Shown: positions 1-9,759, counted from the stretch's first letter. The stretch: 22,277 nt of DNA from Isoetes engelmannii (GCA_011763485.2 JAANSK020259051.1:1-22277); one strand, 5' to 3'. Notes: a model not told the origin generated them from the letters alone. Program-made: numbers and translations.

Positions 1-900
1 GCTGCAACCCCTGGTGGCATCATGTGCCAGACACCTGCAACACATGATTGCTCTTCCATATAAATGCCCCACCGCTCGCTCGTGGGAACAAAATAAGCAG
101 TCAAAGGCCCTCCCTGCTCGCTAGGGGGACACATCAGCACGCTTGCCAGCCAACGGTAGCGTGTTTATTGGGCTGCCTTCAGCACGAAAGGGGGCAGAGG
201 CCCAGCGGAGGTGGATCGTTGACCCCCCTACATTAGACCCACCCTAACTTTTTCATCTTTGATAATTTGAAGAAATTTCCTTCGACAATTTACAGTACAC
301 AACATGTGGAACCCGAATTATGTGGGCGGATTGGCAAACGTCCTGACATGGGTAAAGTTGTGGCAATTTGCCCCTTTAAGTGCACGGTACATGGCACCCA
401 TACCCTATGTTCCATATGTCCAAAGGGTCTTAGAGCCAACAATGAGTCGGAGGTTTAAATTAAAGAAAATTCCAAATATACCCCTCAATTTTGCAAATAT
501 TCTAAAAATACCCTCCAAATGAAGAGCATTTTTTGAAATATGGTAATATAATTTTTGTAGCTCCTCAAATTCAAAAGTTGTCTTCACGAACATTATAGAT
601 TAGGATAAGATCTTGCCAATAAGATCAAATTTGTCAAAATTAGAATCAAAATTGACAAGTTATGCTCATTTGAGTTGTCTTTCATAACGCTTTTTCAAAA
701 CACTGCAACTTGAAGATTCGAGCTCCGTTTAAGATGATTCTACTGGTGCTAGATAGATCTCACTCTCATCTATAAGTTTCGGGAATGAAACTTATAGCAA
801 TTTCTCTTTCCATGTGGTTTGGTGGCTAACCCTTTGGATTAGCAATTTAGGTTTGTGTTCAGGTACTTCTTAGGACATTTAGGGGACAGTTATATATCCC
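1..900. other. Unassigned left-edge region
   Basis: I recognise no gene, RNA or transposon protein here. The first 240 bases are fairly GC-rich and contain a TATA-like tataaatg near 58, but no convincing coding region follows. The rest is AT-rich, and its short open frames of 60-70 codons show no motif. The only clear structure is the small hairpin at 770-797. Confidence 0.5.
770..797. repeat. Perfect 10-bp hairpin
   Basis: The sequence ctataagttt is followed, after the 8-base loop cgggaatg, by its exact reverse complement aaacttatag. The stem is AT-rich and there is no U-tract or neighbouring gene, so a terminator role is not supported. It may be a remnant of a small inverted-repeat element or chance. 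Confidence 0.6.
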
Positions 901-909
901 TATGGGATG

Positions 910-1148
910 CCCGGGGGATTCACAAAGAAGACCCGCATAAACCAAGTGAGTGTTTGGAACGGGGTTTTTTTCCGATGTTTTCGTACGTATACTAGGGATT
1001 TAAATCCCCCTCTTACTGACATTTTAGTGTATTTTCTCGGCGGAAGGGGTGTTTTTCGAACGCTTTTGCATACGTATATAAGGGTGTTTCTTGTCACCCT
1101 AAGCACACAGGTGGGATATGCTCATGCAATAGAGGTGAATCCCCCGGG
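910..1148. mobile_element. MITE-1: 239-bp element with 14-bp TIRs and 8-bp TSD
   Basis: The left end cccgggggattcac (910-923) has its exact reverse complement at 1135-1148. Both ends are flanked directly by the 8-mer atgggatg (902-909 and 1149-1156), the footprint of a cut-and-paste insertion. There is no coding capacity, so it is a non-autonomous miniature element. Eight-base duplications are typical of the hAT and P superfamilies. The termini do not begin with the usual hAT CA, so the superfamily is open. A diverged relative lies at 2851-3091. The locally duplicated sequence at 1256-1330 reads ctatggtgtgctgccatg where this site would read ctatgggatgctgccatg without the insert, so it acts as a paralogous empty site. 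Confidence 0.85.
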
Positions 1149-1156
1149 ATGGGATG

Positions 1157-1330
1157 CTGCCATGTGAAATGACGTAAAAAGTACGATTTTCTATCTTAAA
1201 ATTATGCCACGTAATTGTGCTCTGGGTTTTGCAGACTGAAGCCACTTTCTCTATTCTATGGTGTGCTGCCATGTGGTATGACGTAAAAAGTACTATCTTC
1301 AAAATTATGTCAGATAATTGTGCTCTGGGT
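1157..1330. repeat. Direct duplication, about 66-72 bp, offset about 110 bp
   Basis: Positions 1157-1227 and 1266-1330 share ctgccatgtg, atgacgtaaaaagtac, aaaattatg and aattgtgctctgggt in the same order, with a few substitutions and a small indel. Homology extends left of the second copy and is picked up on the far side of MITE-1, so the MITE interrupted the first copy after the duplication formed. Read on the minus strand, both copies contain a Pro-Glu-His-Asn stretch continuous with the neighbouring gypsy remnant. The duplication may therefore have arisen inside that retroelement. Confidence 0.8.
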
Positions 1331-2125
1331 CGCTTGTGGCTAATTCCTCTTGGATTTTCTTGCCAAAATCACTGGCTAACATCGAAATCACGCTACTATG
1401 CACTCTTGTCACGAAGGGGTGTCGAGATAGTGCATATGCAACCACATTTAACTTCGCCGGCTTTGTATGTTATCTCGAAGTCGTACTCTTCAAGAAACTC
1501 CATCAAGCGTTGTTGTCTCAATTTGATTAATGGCTGCATAAAGATGTATTGGAGGTTTGGTGGTCCATATCTAGCTGAAATGGCCTATCAAGCAAATAAT
1601 GCCTCCATGTTCTTAGGGCTCTTATGATTGCCAACAACTCCTGAACGTGGGTTGAGTGGCATTGCTCCATCTCGTTCATCTTCTTAGAGTTGTAGGCAAC
1701 CACTCTTCCTTATTGTATAAGGACTCCTCCAGTTGCTAATTTACCGCATCCGTTGCCACTAACTTGTCCTTGCTTGGATCTGGCAGGGTAAGCACATGTG
1801 CTATGGTTAGAGCTTCCCTGAGCTTCTCAAAAGAGGTTTGGACATTCACTAACCAATGCTTGACCCAATTCTTTACCTTCTTATGCTTGGTCAGGTTTGA
1901 TAGTGGGTATGCTTACTTAGCAAAGGCCGTTACGAAATTTCTATAGTGCCCTGCTAATATAGGAAGCTCCTCACCTTGTGGACGTTCCTTGGTGCTGGCC
2001 AATCTATGATGGCTTTGATCTTTGCTGGGTCGGTGGAGATCTTCTCTACTGAGACTATGTCCCCCTAGGCTTAGACTTAAAAGTCTTATTCTTAGAGATG
2101 TTTCCCATCTATGGAGATGCAAAGT
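1331..2125 (-). pseudogene. Ty3/gypsy retrotransposon pol remnant (RT end and RNase H)
   Basis: Read on the minus strand, this stretch runs in pol order. It starts with an end-of-RT segment (TDPAKIKAIIDWPAP, then LAGHYRNFVTAFAK near 1915-1960), then the connection segment (KLREALTIAHVLTLPDPSK), then RNase H (VVAYNSKKMNEMEQCHSTH and RALRTWRHYLL near 1590-1700), and ends with LMEFLEEYDFEITYKAG near 1455-1515. These are diagnostic of Ty3/gypsy polyproteins. The pieces lie in several frames with in-frame stops, so the gene is dead. No integrase, catalytic RT motifs or LTRs are visible. The left side passes into the duplication at 1157-1330. Family assignment is secure; the outer limits are estimates. 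Confidence 0.85.
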
Positions 2126-2850
2126 TATGGGTTAATGAAATCCTATGCCTACAAGGTTTTGTCGTCACGACGTTTCCTTTGTTTACAAAGGACCATGCAA
2201 TTAAATAATTATTCTTGTTTTAGATCTAATCTATACTCCAATATTTGTCCCTTTCTTGATTATTACTCTCTTGAAATAGTCAAACCCCAGTCTCACCTTT
2301 GAGTTGATGCCATCTAATAAGTTGGTCGGACTTACTAGATTGTTTCTCTTCATTTGGTCAGATTATTCCGTGTGTTGTGGAGCTACTCGTCTTACACATG
2401 GTCAACGATGATTCTAGTAATGAATCATGCTTGAGGTGATCAAGTTCACCAAGAAGTTCGAATATGTTGGATAACTGTCAAGTTATTTTATATGTATTTC
2501 TTTCCAATTCTTGAAGCTTTGCTCAATCTTTGGGGCAATCCTTTCATAAAAGAAATTTAGATCTCCGGGCTTGCTAAGAGCTCATCTACGCATTAGTCAT
2601 TGGAGTAGTAAGACGACGTTTTTCCAAGTTGCTGGAGGATCTGATCTCCTTGGAGTTGTTGTGTAACCATAGATAGGCCTTGCTCTTTTTATAGAACATC
2701 TTCTAATAATGCTCCTTTCAATGTCGAGGTTGACTCTCTTCATTAGAGGTATCCTTGCCAATGGACTTGATGAATTAGCTGATGACTTAACGTCTTCATG
2801 TCCCGTCCCAAAAGCTTACATGTAATGTTATCCACTCTACCAAATCTTCC
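2126..2850. other. Unassigned stretch between gypsy remnant and MITE-2
   Basis: No domain is recognised on either strand. The minus strand has a few short open pieces rich in Lys, Arg and Ser near 2700-2790. They could be decayed gag or upstream pol of the same gypsy element, but no motif proves it. The stretch is AT-rich with frequent stops in all frames. Confidence 0.35.
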
Positions 2851-3091
2851 CAACGGGGATTCACCATTTTTTACGTATAAATTGCCTAAGTGCAAGTTTA
2901 GGGGGCTTGATCAATTTTCATCATATACATACAGGAGGGGAGTTTTTCGTAAGTTGTTTATGTCTGTCTTTGAGGTAAATTTCATATGGAGGGGTTGAAA
3001 TATGACTTTTAAAAATCCGTATACGAGGGATGTGTGCTACCCTATGAACACATATGGCATATCCCCTTCATATATAAGAGCGTCCCCCGGG
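2851..3091. mobile_element. MITE-2: 241-bp diverged relative of MITE-1 with 8-bp TSD
   Basis: The left end caacggggattcac (2851-2864) and right end gagcgtcccccggg (3078-3091) each match the MITE-1 termini at 11 of 14 positions. Identical 8-mers aatcttcc flank the element (2843-2850 and 3092-3099). The interior also aligns with MITE-1: both share a ggggNgtttttcg core and a right arm of the form cgtata..aggg..accct..cacatatg or equivalent before the final cccccggg. Length is nearly the same (241 versus 239). No protein is encoded. The TIR mismatches suggest an older copy or a different subfamily. Confidence 0.8.
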
Positions 3092-3361
3092 AATCTTCCA
3101 TGTTGAATCTTTCTGTCTTGGAGGTGGTGGCGGAGGTGGGGGACCATTCTCCGCCCCTTGATTTATTGGTGTCATCGTATTCACAAATTTGTGCATCTGT
3201 CCACTCATGATCACCAAGCGCTGATTAAATTTTGTTGGCATCAAGTCGACTGGTTCTGGCTCCTTGCCGGATAGGTTCTTTGACCCACTTGCTGAAGACG
3301 AGTTGCAGCTCAACCCGACAGAGGCACATCTTCCCAGGGTGTCGGAGGACGTGCATTTCAC
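3092..3361 (-). other. Minus-strand open frame with polyproline run, possibly gag remnant
   Basis: A minus-strand frame is open from 3361 leftward. It is rich in Ser, Lys and Gln and contains an uninterrupted run of eight prolines (near 3125-3150), seen on the plus strand as gga/ggt repeats. The frame enters MITE-2 at its left end and stops there. It is on the same strand as the gypsy pol remnant and lies upstream of it in that orientation, so a gag-like origin is possible. No zinc knuckle or gag motif is visible. The Pro run may simply be a low-complexity G-rich tract. Confidence 0.25.
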
Positions 3362-3413
3362 ACGATATGGATGGTAGCTGCTCTGCTCTGCAGCATTTTC
3401 GACCTGCTAATCT

Positions 3414-3985
3414 GAGGAAGTGGACTTCGACCACCAGCCCCTCCTCTTCAGCGTGGCCTTGCAAATATCCCGCACGACCATGCGCTCGACACCTCCGCTA
3501 CCCTAGCTGCGCCTGGATTACGACCTAGCAGACAACTACGCTCGGTCGGTCGAGCAGAGCCTGACGGAGATACTGCAGCTTCTCACATTGCAGCAGCAGA
3601 GCGCCCACTTGATTCAGGTGTTCACAAAGGCCGCAGACACATGCTTCGGGAGAGGACACTCGCACAGGCAAGGCATGACCTCCACTTTCCCGCGGAATCG
3701 CTGGTTTGATGACGAGTGCCGCGAGATGAAGCGCCAGCTCCGCCGCATCACTAGTCCCACCGAGTGCCCCCAGGCCGTCTCTCAGTACCGCAGATTCCTC
3801 AAGAACAAGAAGGCCGCATATCTGGCAGAGCAACAAAACAAAATGTTCTATCTCCTGGAGCGCTACCCCAGGAGCTTCTGGAGAGAGGTGCTTAGGAAAA
3901 CACGGCAGTCTTAGGGAGACATCGCTGCAAAGCAATGAATCCAGTACCTGCAACAGCTGTATGATCCACGCGAAAACAAGGGTAA
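3414..3985 (+). pseudogene. LINE B1: ORF2 fragment, endonuclease end and EN-RT linker
   Basis: The frame opens with EVDFDHQPLLFSVALQ, corresponding to the S-D-H-x-P end of an APE-type endonuclease (Ser replaced by Phe here). It continues through LDYDLADNYARSVEQSL, FPRNRWFDDECREMKRQL, FLKNKKAAYLAEQQNKMFYL and IQYLQQLYDP, the linker before the reverse transcriptase of a non-LTR retrotransposon. The same order occurs in LINE B2 (18560-19090), so both belong to one family. Damage is light: in-frame stops at 3504, 3912 and about 3936, no frameshift. It is much richer in GC and CpG than B2. The RT is absent; homology ends after the Tyr-Asp-Pro motif near 3985, where unrelated sequence begins. Confidence 0.85.
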
Positions 3986-4354
3986 ATACGTGGAAAATAC
4001 CCAAGAAATATGCTATAAATACGCGAAGAGTCTGATATACAAGGAAGAATGGCAAATACAATGGCCTGGGGGCAAGCAGGAACACACGGAGATGCCTAGA
4101 AGGCTCAAGACTGGCGTTGAACCAGAATGGTTCGACGAGAATGATGTGCCACTCCAATGGACGAGATCTTGCCAAGTATCGCGCATGCGCATAGGTTCTG
4201 GAATGTTCTAGGACTTCCTGGAAGCTGTTGTGCATATGAGGAAGATGCAAGGGAATGCCTTCAACAAGTGTGATGACCATCTTTTCATACGAGGATAAGA
4301 ATCGTATGGTATGAATACCCATATGGTCGTCACAGTTTTAACGTCACGCCACTA
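3986..4354. other. Unassigned sequence between LINE B1 and SINE
   Basis: The plus frame stays open to 4211, running on from LINE B1, with a Trp/Glu-rich composition (EPEWFDENDVPLQW) but no recognisable domain. It may be diverged LINE sequence or an unrelated fragment. A small inverted repeat, catacga and tcgtatg, lies at about 4287-4310. No RNA gene is seen. Confidence 0.3.
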
Positions 4355-4531
4355 GGCAACATCCAACTGGACATGTGACCACACGCCACACTACATTGTT
4401 CGGTTGGGCCCTGCCCCCAACCACCTTACATTGCATCCATTGGATTTAACCCCCATCAGTACCGAGTGCGATTCTTGAACTCGAGACCACATTGCCAAGG
4501 AACTAGTGTGTTACCACTAGACCAAACGCCC
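4355..4531 (-). mobile_element. tRNA-derived SINE-like element
   Basis: Read on the minus strand from 4531, the sequence begins gggcgtttggtctagtggta, which contains a good RNA polymerase III A box (tggtctagtgg). It is followed about 35 bases later by gagttcaagaatc, a slightly degraded B box, then a GC-rich body. This is the layout of a plant tRNA-related SINE head. It is not a functional tRNA: the 5' gggcgtt has no matching 3' acceptor strand after the T-arm and the anticodon arm does not fold cleanly. The head end is well placed. The 3' end is an estimate based on typical SINE length, and no target duplication was found. Confidence 0.6.
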
Positions 4532-4620
4532 AGACAAAGTTCTCTGCTGCCTGGACAAGATTTTATGCTACTCACTGTTCACAGATGGTATAAACAAAAT
4601 TTTCGACATTCTTAAGCATG

Positions 4621-4740
4621 CATTATGGTTATTGTTCATAATGGGTCTCGGCAAAAGATTTGCTACTGTTGACAGGTTTGCATCATGGTTATTATTCATA
4701 ATGGGTCTCGGCAAAATCTTTGCTATTGTCACAATTTTAG
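4621..4740. repeat. Two tandem 60-bp units
   Basis: Positions 4621-4680 and 4681-4740 share attcataatgggtctcggca and several flanking blocks at an exact 60-base spacing. The period is a multiple of three, so the open frame through it (4632-4985) repeats a hydrophobic stretch with FIMGLGK. Weaker relatives may lie at about 4545-4585 (tgcctggacaagattttatg) and 4743-4765 (atgagtctggacaaag). No protein family is recognised. Confidence 0.75.
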
Positions 4741-5510
4741 TTATGAGTCTGGACAAAGCCGTGATTAAAATATGGTCTTGTCTAAGTTCAGGATGGCCCA
4801 TTCTCTCTTTTATATGGGATTCCATAATCATATTCCCTGAGAATATTCCTAGATCTTTCTTAAACAATTACGAAGACTGGAATTATGCCATTACATGTAC
4901 AACATGGGTCCATTTCATTATGGGGATGCTCACACTTTGCCTTTTTGCTAATAAGGAAAATAATGTTATGATTGCTCAATCATGACATATATTTACCAAT
5001 GATCATGGGACAACCCCGGTCAAAAATGGTATGACATAAAAAATGCCATCCCTCCCTCCCTCCTATTATGGCATATACCAATTAAATCGTCTCGTGGGCT
5101 TTTGGACATCTTTATGGGTCACTCTAATGTCGATTGCGGTCAAACCTTCACTAGAGTTCCTTTCCCTCAATGAATGCCACTTGATTTATTGGGGATCAAC
5201 TATTGCTCTAGGACTCTTTGGCAAACTAGTGTACCATGGGAATAATATATGGTTAAATGTTCCTTTGAGGTATTGGGTATGCGCTAAGATATATCTTAAG
5301 CATACTCTGAGGTTTTCGATCATTGGTGGTCTACGGAAATATGGCCTTCTAAGTACATATAGGGGCACTCATCATAATACAATCAGGGGCGCTTATCAAG
5401 TAATCGCTTCCTATGGTCTTAAGGCTTGGCCTTGGGTTTCATGTCCACATTCCGTGACATTGACTTTAATCCACTTGCAAAGTTATGGGTTGGGACAAAT
5501 TGGCTAGTAA
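4741..5510. other. Unassigned region with open frames
   Basis: Plus-strand frames of about 117 codons (to 4985) and 154 codons (5043-5507) are open but show no domain, no codon bias I can see and no splice context. The second is Tyr/Trp/Leu-rich and starts in a cct-rich stretch. I treat both as chance frames or decayed repeat sequence. Confidence 0.3.
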
Positions 5511-5536
5511 CCCCTCATCCCCCCCCCCTCCCCCCA
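5511..5536. repeat. C-rich tract just before LINE A
   Basis: The stretch is cccctcat followed by runs of ten and six C. On the minus strand it gives G-runs able to form a G-quadruplex. It sits about 20 bases before the first recognisable LINE A coding sequence, so it may be part of that element's 5' leader. Confidence 0.55.
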
Positions 5537-8500
5537 GAAGTCACGAGCATTGTATCTTGGAACTTCTGCAGTATCAAAGGGGTACTTAAACGTGCCTGGG
5601 TTCTAGCGGCTATTAGATCCGTGCAATGAAGGCAGATGTCATCTTATTGTAGAAACACAGACTGCCGGATTTTGGGGCCAGATCCCTTGGTAGTTGGGTG
5701 GGTGGTGACTACTCCTCCTTTAGTTGTGTTGCCGAATGCGCGAAAGGGGGTACGTGTATTCTCGGAAAGGGCAGGCAGAGGCGTCAATTTGCAGATATTA
5801 GGGGCAGATAGCAGGATGTTATTTTTGAAAGCCAAAGTTGTCAGTGAGGGCTTATAAATGTTTACGTTTCTAATAAACCTGCAAAAGGGTAGCTATGTGG
5901 AAGGGCATTGAGGGTTGGATCTCACAACATGAGAGTGTGGTTGAAAATTGGATAAACACTGTAGACCTCCCTTTGGTTCCTCCTTCAAATACTAATTCTC
6001 CTAGTTTAATAAGCAGAAAAATCAAGACAGGATATATTGCCTACTGGACAGATTCTATATGGCCAATAAAACGACGTGTTTTATGGATAAATGCTATGTT
6101 GAAGGTGATCTTGCTTTCTCACATCAGACCATGTTCCACATAAGCTGGTTCTGGCTAGAAGGCATCCCTACCTCTCGAAAAATAGTTGATGTTCCTTTCA
6201 AATTTAAAATCTCTAGATTGGGGAAACCAGCCTTCTGCAAGCCTTTCAGAAAATTCCGTGGCTCCATGGACAGCGAGTGAACACCCTCCCCTCCATCAAA
6301 GCTTGGGTCCATAAGCTTAGTGCAATGAAGGCTTGGATAAAAAAAATGAGGAAAAACAGAGCTTTGAACGTTAAAAAAGAAAAGGGCTTGATCTATAATG
6401 ATCTCTAAGCAGTTAAGCATGATTTATTTGATGATCTCTTAATCGGGATAAGCATTCCCTTGAGGAGGAGCTTGAGGGCAAAGCCAAAACAATTGAGGAG
6501 GAGGAAGCAAGGGGAGCAGTCGTGCGCTTCAAAACTAAACGGTATGCCGAGCTTGACCATGAAAACTCTCAGTGTCTTTTTAGAATGGCCGAGGTCTGGG
6601 CTTGCAGAAAATAGTCTTACATCAATGAAAGACAATAAGCAGAATGTTTTGACGAAACATGACGAAATTAAGGCCTTCATCAGGGAGAAGGAGAACTTTC
6701 AGTCACAATTTAAAGAGGATCTTCTACCATCATCATATAAGTCTCCGGTTTCTCAATGGTCGACGAGGGTGGACTGACAAGGATGGTTTCCAATGAGGAC
6801 AATCAAGCATTACTACAACACTTAGGGAGCGAAGAAATCTAGAAGACACTTTGTTCCTTAGCTTTAGATAGATCCCCTGGTCCTGATGGGTTTCCTCCTG
6901 AGTGTTTTGTCGAATTATGGGTGGATATATTGGGGCCTGACTTTCACAAAGCCACAAGGGGTTCCTGGTCCTCCCATATGTTGCATCCATCTCTAGCAGC
7001 AGGATTTATCACTTTGATACCTAAAATACCGAGACCCCTAGTTCTGGGTGAATGGAGACCTATAGTTTTGACCAACATTATGTATAAAGTGATAATGAAA
7101 GTTCTTGCCAATCAATTGAAGCCTATTTAAATAGGATTATTGGTAGAGAGCAATCTGCCTTTCTCACTGATAGATATACCTTGGATAACTACCTCGCAGC
7201 AAGGGCATGGTTGCACTGGAATCGAGTGCCAACATAGAATTGCGTGCTTATCAAGATGGATTTCAGAAAAGCTTATGATTCTCTTAGATGGGAGGCCCTA
7301 CAAGAGGTACTGCTCTACATGGGATTCCATCAACAGTTCATCAATATCTCTATGGAAATGAATAGGTTGGCCTCAGCTTCCATGCTAATCAATGGAGAAC
7401 CTTCTGGTCACTTTGGCCGTAGGAAAGGCATTAGATAAGGGTGCCCCCCCTTGCCCCCTACTTATTTTTGATCATGCTTAATCTGCTTACAAAGATGGTG
7501 AATTTGAAGATTGCTGAAGATTTGATGAACAGTCTAACTCTACCTAGTCAAGGTAACATTCTCAATTTTGATGATAGTAGCTTTCAGTCCTTTCATGACA
7601 TCCTTGTAGCGTTTGAGACTACATCTGGAATAGGCCGAAACGCGAATAAATGTTTTTTCATGTGGGCTTTGGATGGTGATATTGATCCTCGTGCAAGGGT
7701 CTTGGGATTCCCAGCAATAGAAACAGAGGAGACTGTTAAACTCTTGGGCCTCCCAGTCTCTCTTGCTGATAGCCTTAAGGGTTTGTAGCTCCTTTGTTGG
7801 ACCGCCTCTGAAATAAAGTTGGCCTTTGGTCGCCCAAAGGGCTTCTATGTCAGGGTGAATCACAGTGGCTAATGTTGTTCTTGCAGCCTCCCATGTATTT
7901 TTTCCATCAGTAGTGGTTGCCCAAAAAGGTGAGGTCATTATCAGAAAATTCATATGAGGTGGTATGGCCCAGGTGGCCTGGACAACTTTGTAGAGACATA
8001 AAGAAAGGTGAATTGGGATGTAAGGACCCCTTCACTCAAGCTCAGACTTTAGCTGCCAGGTTTATTTGGCGAATTCTACAAGGAGACACATCCTCAGCTC
8101 TAATATTTGTCAAATATTGATTCAATCAATGCAAGATTAAAAGCAAGCCCTCACTACCTAGGGACGACTTGAGGGCTGCCTTTAGAGATTTTAAGCTTGC
8201 ACCAAGTACTTCCCCAGTAATAAGAAGAATACTTCAGGCATGGATGGTAGTGCAAACCCTATGTTTCCCCTCAGAGTTGCCACAAGATAGTGGTAAGATA
8301 AGTCTTTTTTGGAATAGATGAGTCTATGGAGTAGGGAATCTCCCCTTGGCTTTGGTACACCATCATCTCTCTACTAAGTGAAAAACTCATGGGATCTGAA
8401 AACTACTTCATCTTTGGGAGAATGGTAGATGAATTTCTTGGACTAGGTTTAAAATTAAAGTGCATAATAGGTGAAGGTGACAGGAAGACAAGGAGAGAAA

Positions 8501-9530
8501 TTCAGGAAAATGTCAGAGAAGTTTCAAGGGTGGGTGGAAGGTCCTGATAAGCTCTGGTTGTGTTTGGGCTCTCAAAGATATTGTGTATCTAAAATCTATC
8601 ACGATCTATGTGGAGAGTCCTCACTTAACGCAATGATAAGACTGAGGGTCAGTGGGCCAATTACTGTTCAACTCTTGGCAAACTCCTGGAGGTCTATCTG
8701 TTCAGATGAATTCATTTTTTAGATGAGTAGCCCTCAGGGAGGCATATTGCCTAAAGAGAACTTGCTCCAAAGAGGCCTTTCTGCGAATGATTTGTGCTCC
8801 TTTAGATGCAAGTAAGCGAATTCATTCCCCGTTTCTTTTTTTTCCTATGGTTCTTGTATTCTGGTTTTGGGTGGCTCCCATTTGGGGACTCGACAGTTGT
8901 CATCTTAGCTGGCTGGATGTCGTCATCTTGTCTGACAACTGTCTGATTACCGCCTCAATAGTGTCTATTGCCCTCTGGGTAGTTTAGAAGCATCGCTATG
9001 AGGTTGTTGTTGGGGGGCAAGCAATTTGCCTAGATAGAATAAAAGGTTACTTCAATATGGAGGTTGCCTTAATGGCTTTATCTCATGATAGGAAGTTGGA
9101 CACTAACTACAATGGGATCTTGACAGAATTGGAAAAGTAGAAGGCTTTTGTAATTACTTCAGATGCAATTAGTGCGATAAGGACAACAATGTTCCTAATA
9201 ATGGAAGTAGAGAACACACTCTATAAACAAGACAACTTTCATTTTCGCTCTAATTGGGCACCTTAGCCTCCCGGAAGCTGTGGAAGTAGACTGGCCCATT
9301 ATGTAGTACCCCCTCGTGTCGTGAAGAAGGTGTCTTCCCCTATAATATCTATATGGTGGCGAAGAAGAATATCATGTTCTGCAATTACACATTCTGGTGC
9401 TAGGCTAGGTGCTCTCTGTTGTTGTACTTATTCTTTCTATCTATCCCATTGTGGGGATCATTGTGTATTTATTCTATATTAATAAATTTATACTCTTACC
9501 TTCAAAAAAAGAAAAAAGAAAAACCAATCT
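5537..9530 (+). mobile_element. LINE A: decayed L1-type non-LTR retrotransposon
   Basis: The element runs about 4 kb on the plus strand in canonical order: APE-type endonuclease (from 5540), linker, reverse transcriptase (about 6850-7790), C-terminal region with a zf-RVT-like segment (about 8470-8990), a non-coding 3' end and an A-rich tail (9506-9533, aaaaaaagaaaaaagaaaaa). This is the layout of plant L1-clade LINEs. No ORF1 was found upstream, so the 5' end may be truncated near the C-rich tract. No target duplication could be matched with confidence. The many stops and frameshifts mark an old copy. It differs from LINE B in linker and RT sequence. Confidence 0.85.
5540..8990 (+). pseudogene. 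LINE A ORF2 (endonuclease-reverse transcriptase), broken
   Basis: The endonuclease begins with IVSWNFCSIKGVLKRAWVLA (SWN at 5555-5563). The expected Gln-Glu-Thr-Arg catalytic motif is a stop followed by Lys-His-Arg near 5648, so nuclease activity is lost. The endonuclease end appears as LLDRFYMANK (about 6045-6075) and later HISWFWLEGIPTSRK. The linker carries NKQNVLTKHDEIKAFIRE (about 6635-6690). RT signatures are SLALDRSPGPDGFPPE (near 6855), FITLIPKIPRPLVLGEWRPI (near 7005), LIKMDFRKAYDSLRWEAL (motif A Asp at 7259) and the Asp-Asp pair at 7570-7575, where the usual Phe-Ala before it reads Asn-Phe. CHLSWLDVV near 8900 matches the tail of the zf-RVT region. At least a dozen stops and shifts break the frame. 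Confidence 0.85.
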
Positions 9531-9759
9531 TTTCATTTTAAAACTCAAGGTTTTTGTTTCATTATTGCCTAGTTACAAATTGTTGTCTCAAAACCCTAAC
9601 TCAAACGTAATATATACGAAATAACCAAACATAAGTGCTTCAAAACCTTAAGAAACAAACCTGCAAAGACATAAAAATATGGGCCTGTAACCTAGGAACT
9701 AGAACCCTTAATCTATAAATTTCAAATCCGTAAGAGTTGATAACAGATGTTTTGAAGAG
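9531..9759. other. AT-rich spacer
   Basis: This AT-rich sequence lies between the LINE A tail and the poly-T run. No coding frame, RNA or repeat is recognised in it. Confidence 0.5.

Noticed and set aside
3525-4322. 265-codon minus-strand open frame, the longest uninterrupted frame in the window
   Set aside because: It is antisense to LINE B1, which has clear endonuclease-RT linker motifs on the plus strand. The GC-rich low-stop composition of B1 explains the open antisense frame, and the Leu/His-rich product has no domain.
4455-4531. Functional tRNA gene on the minus strand
   Set aside because: A and B boxes are present but the 5' acceptor half has no complementary 3' half, and the B box deviates from GTTCGA, so a SINE head fits better.
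5043-5507. 154-codon plus-strand frame
   Set aside because: No recognisable motif and no splice or promoter context; composition looks like translated non-coding sequence.
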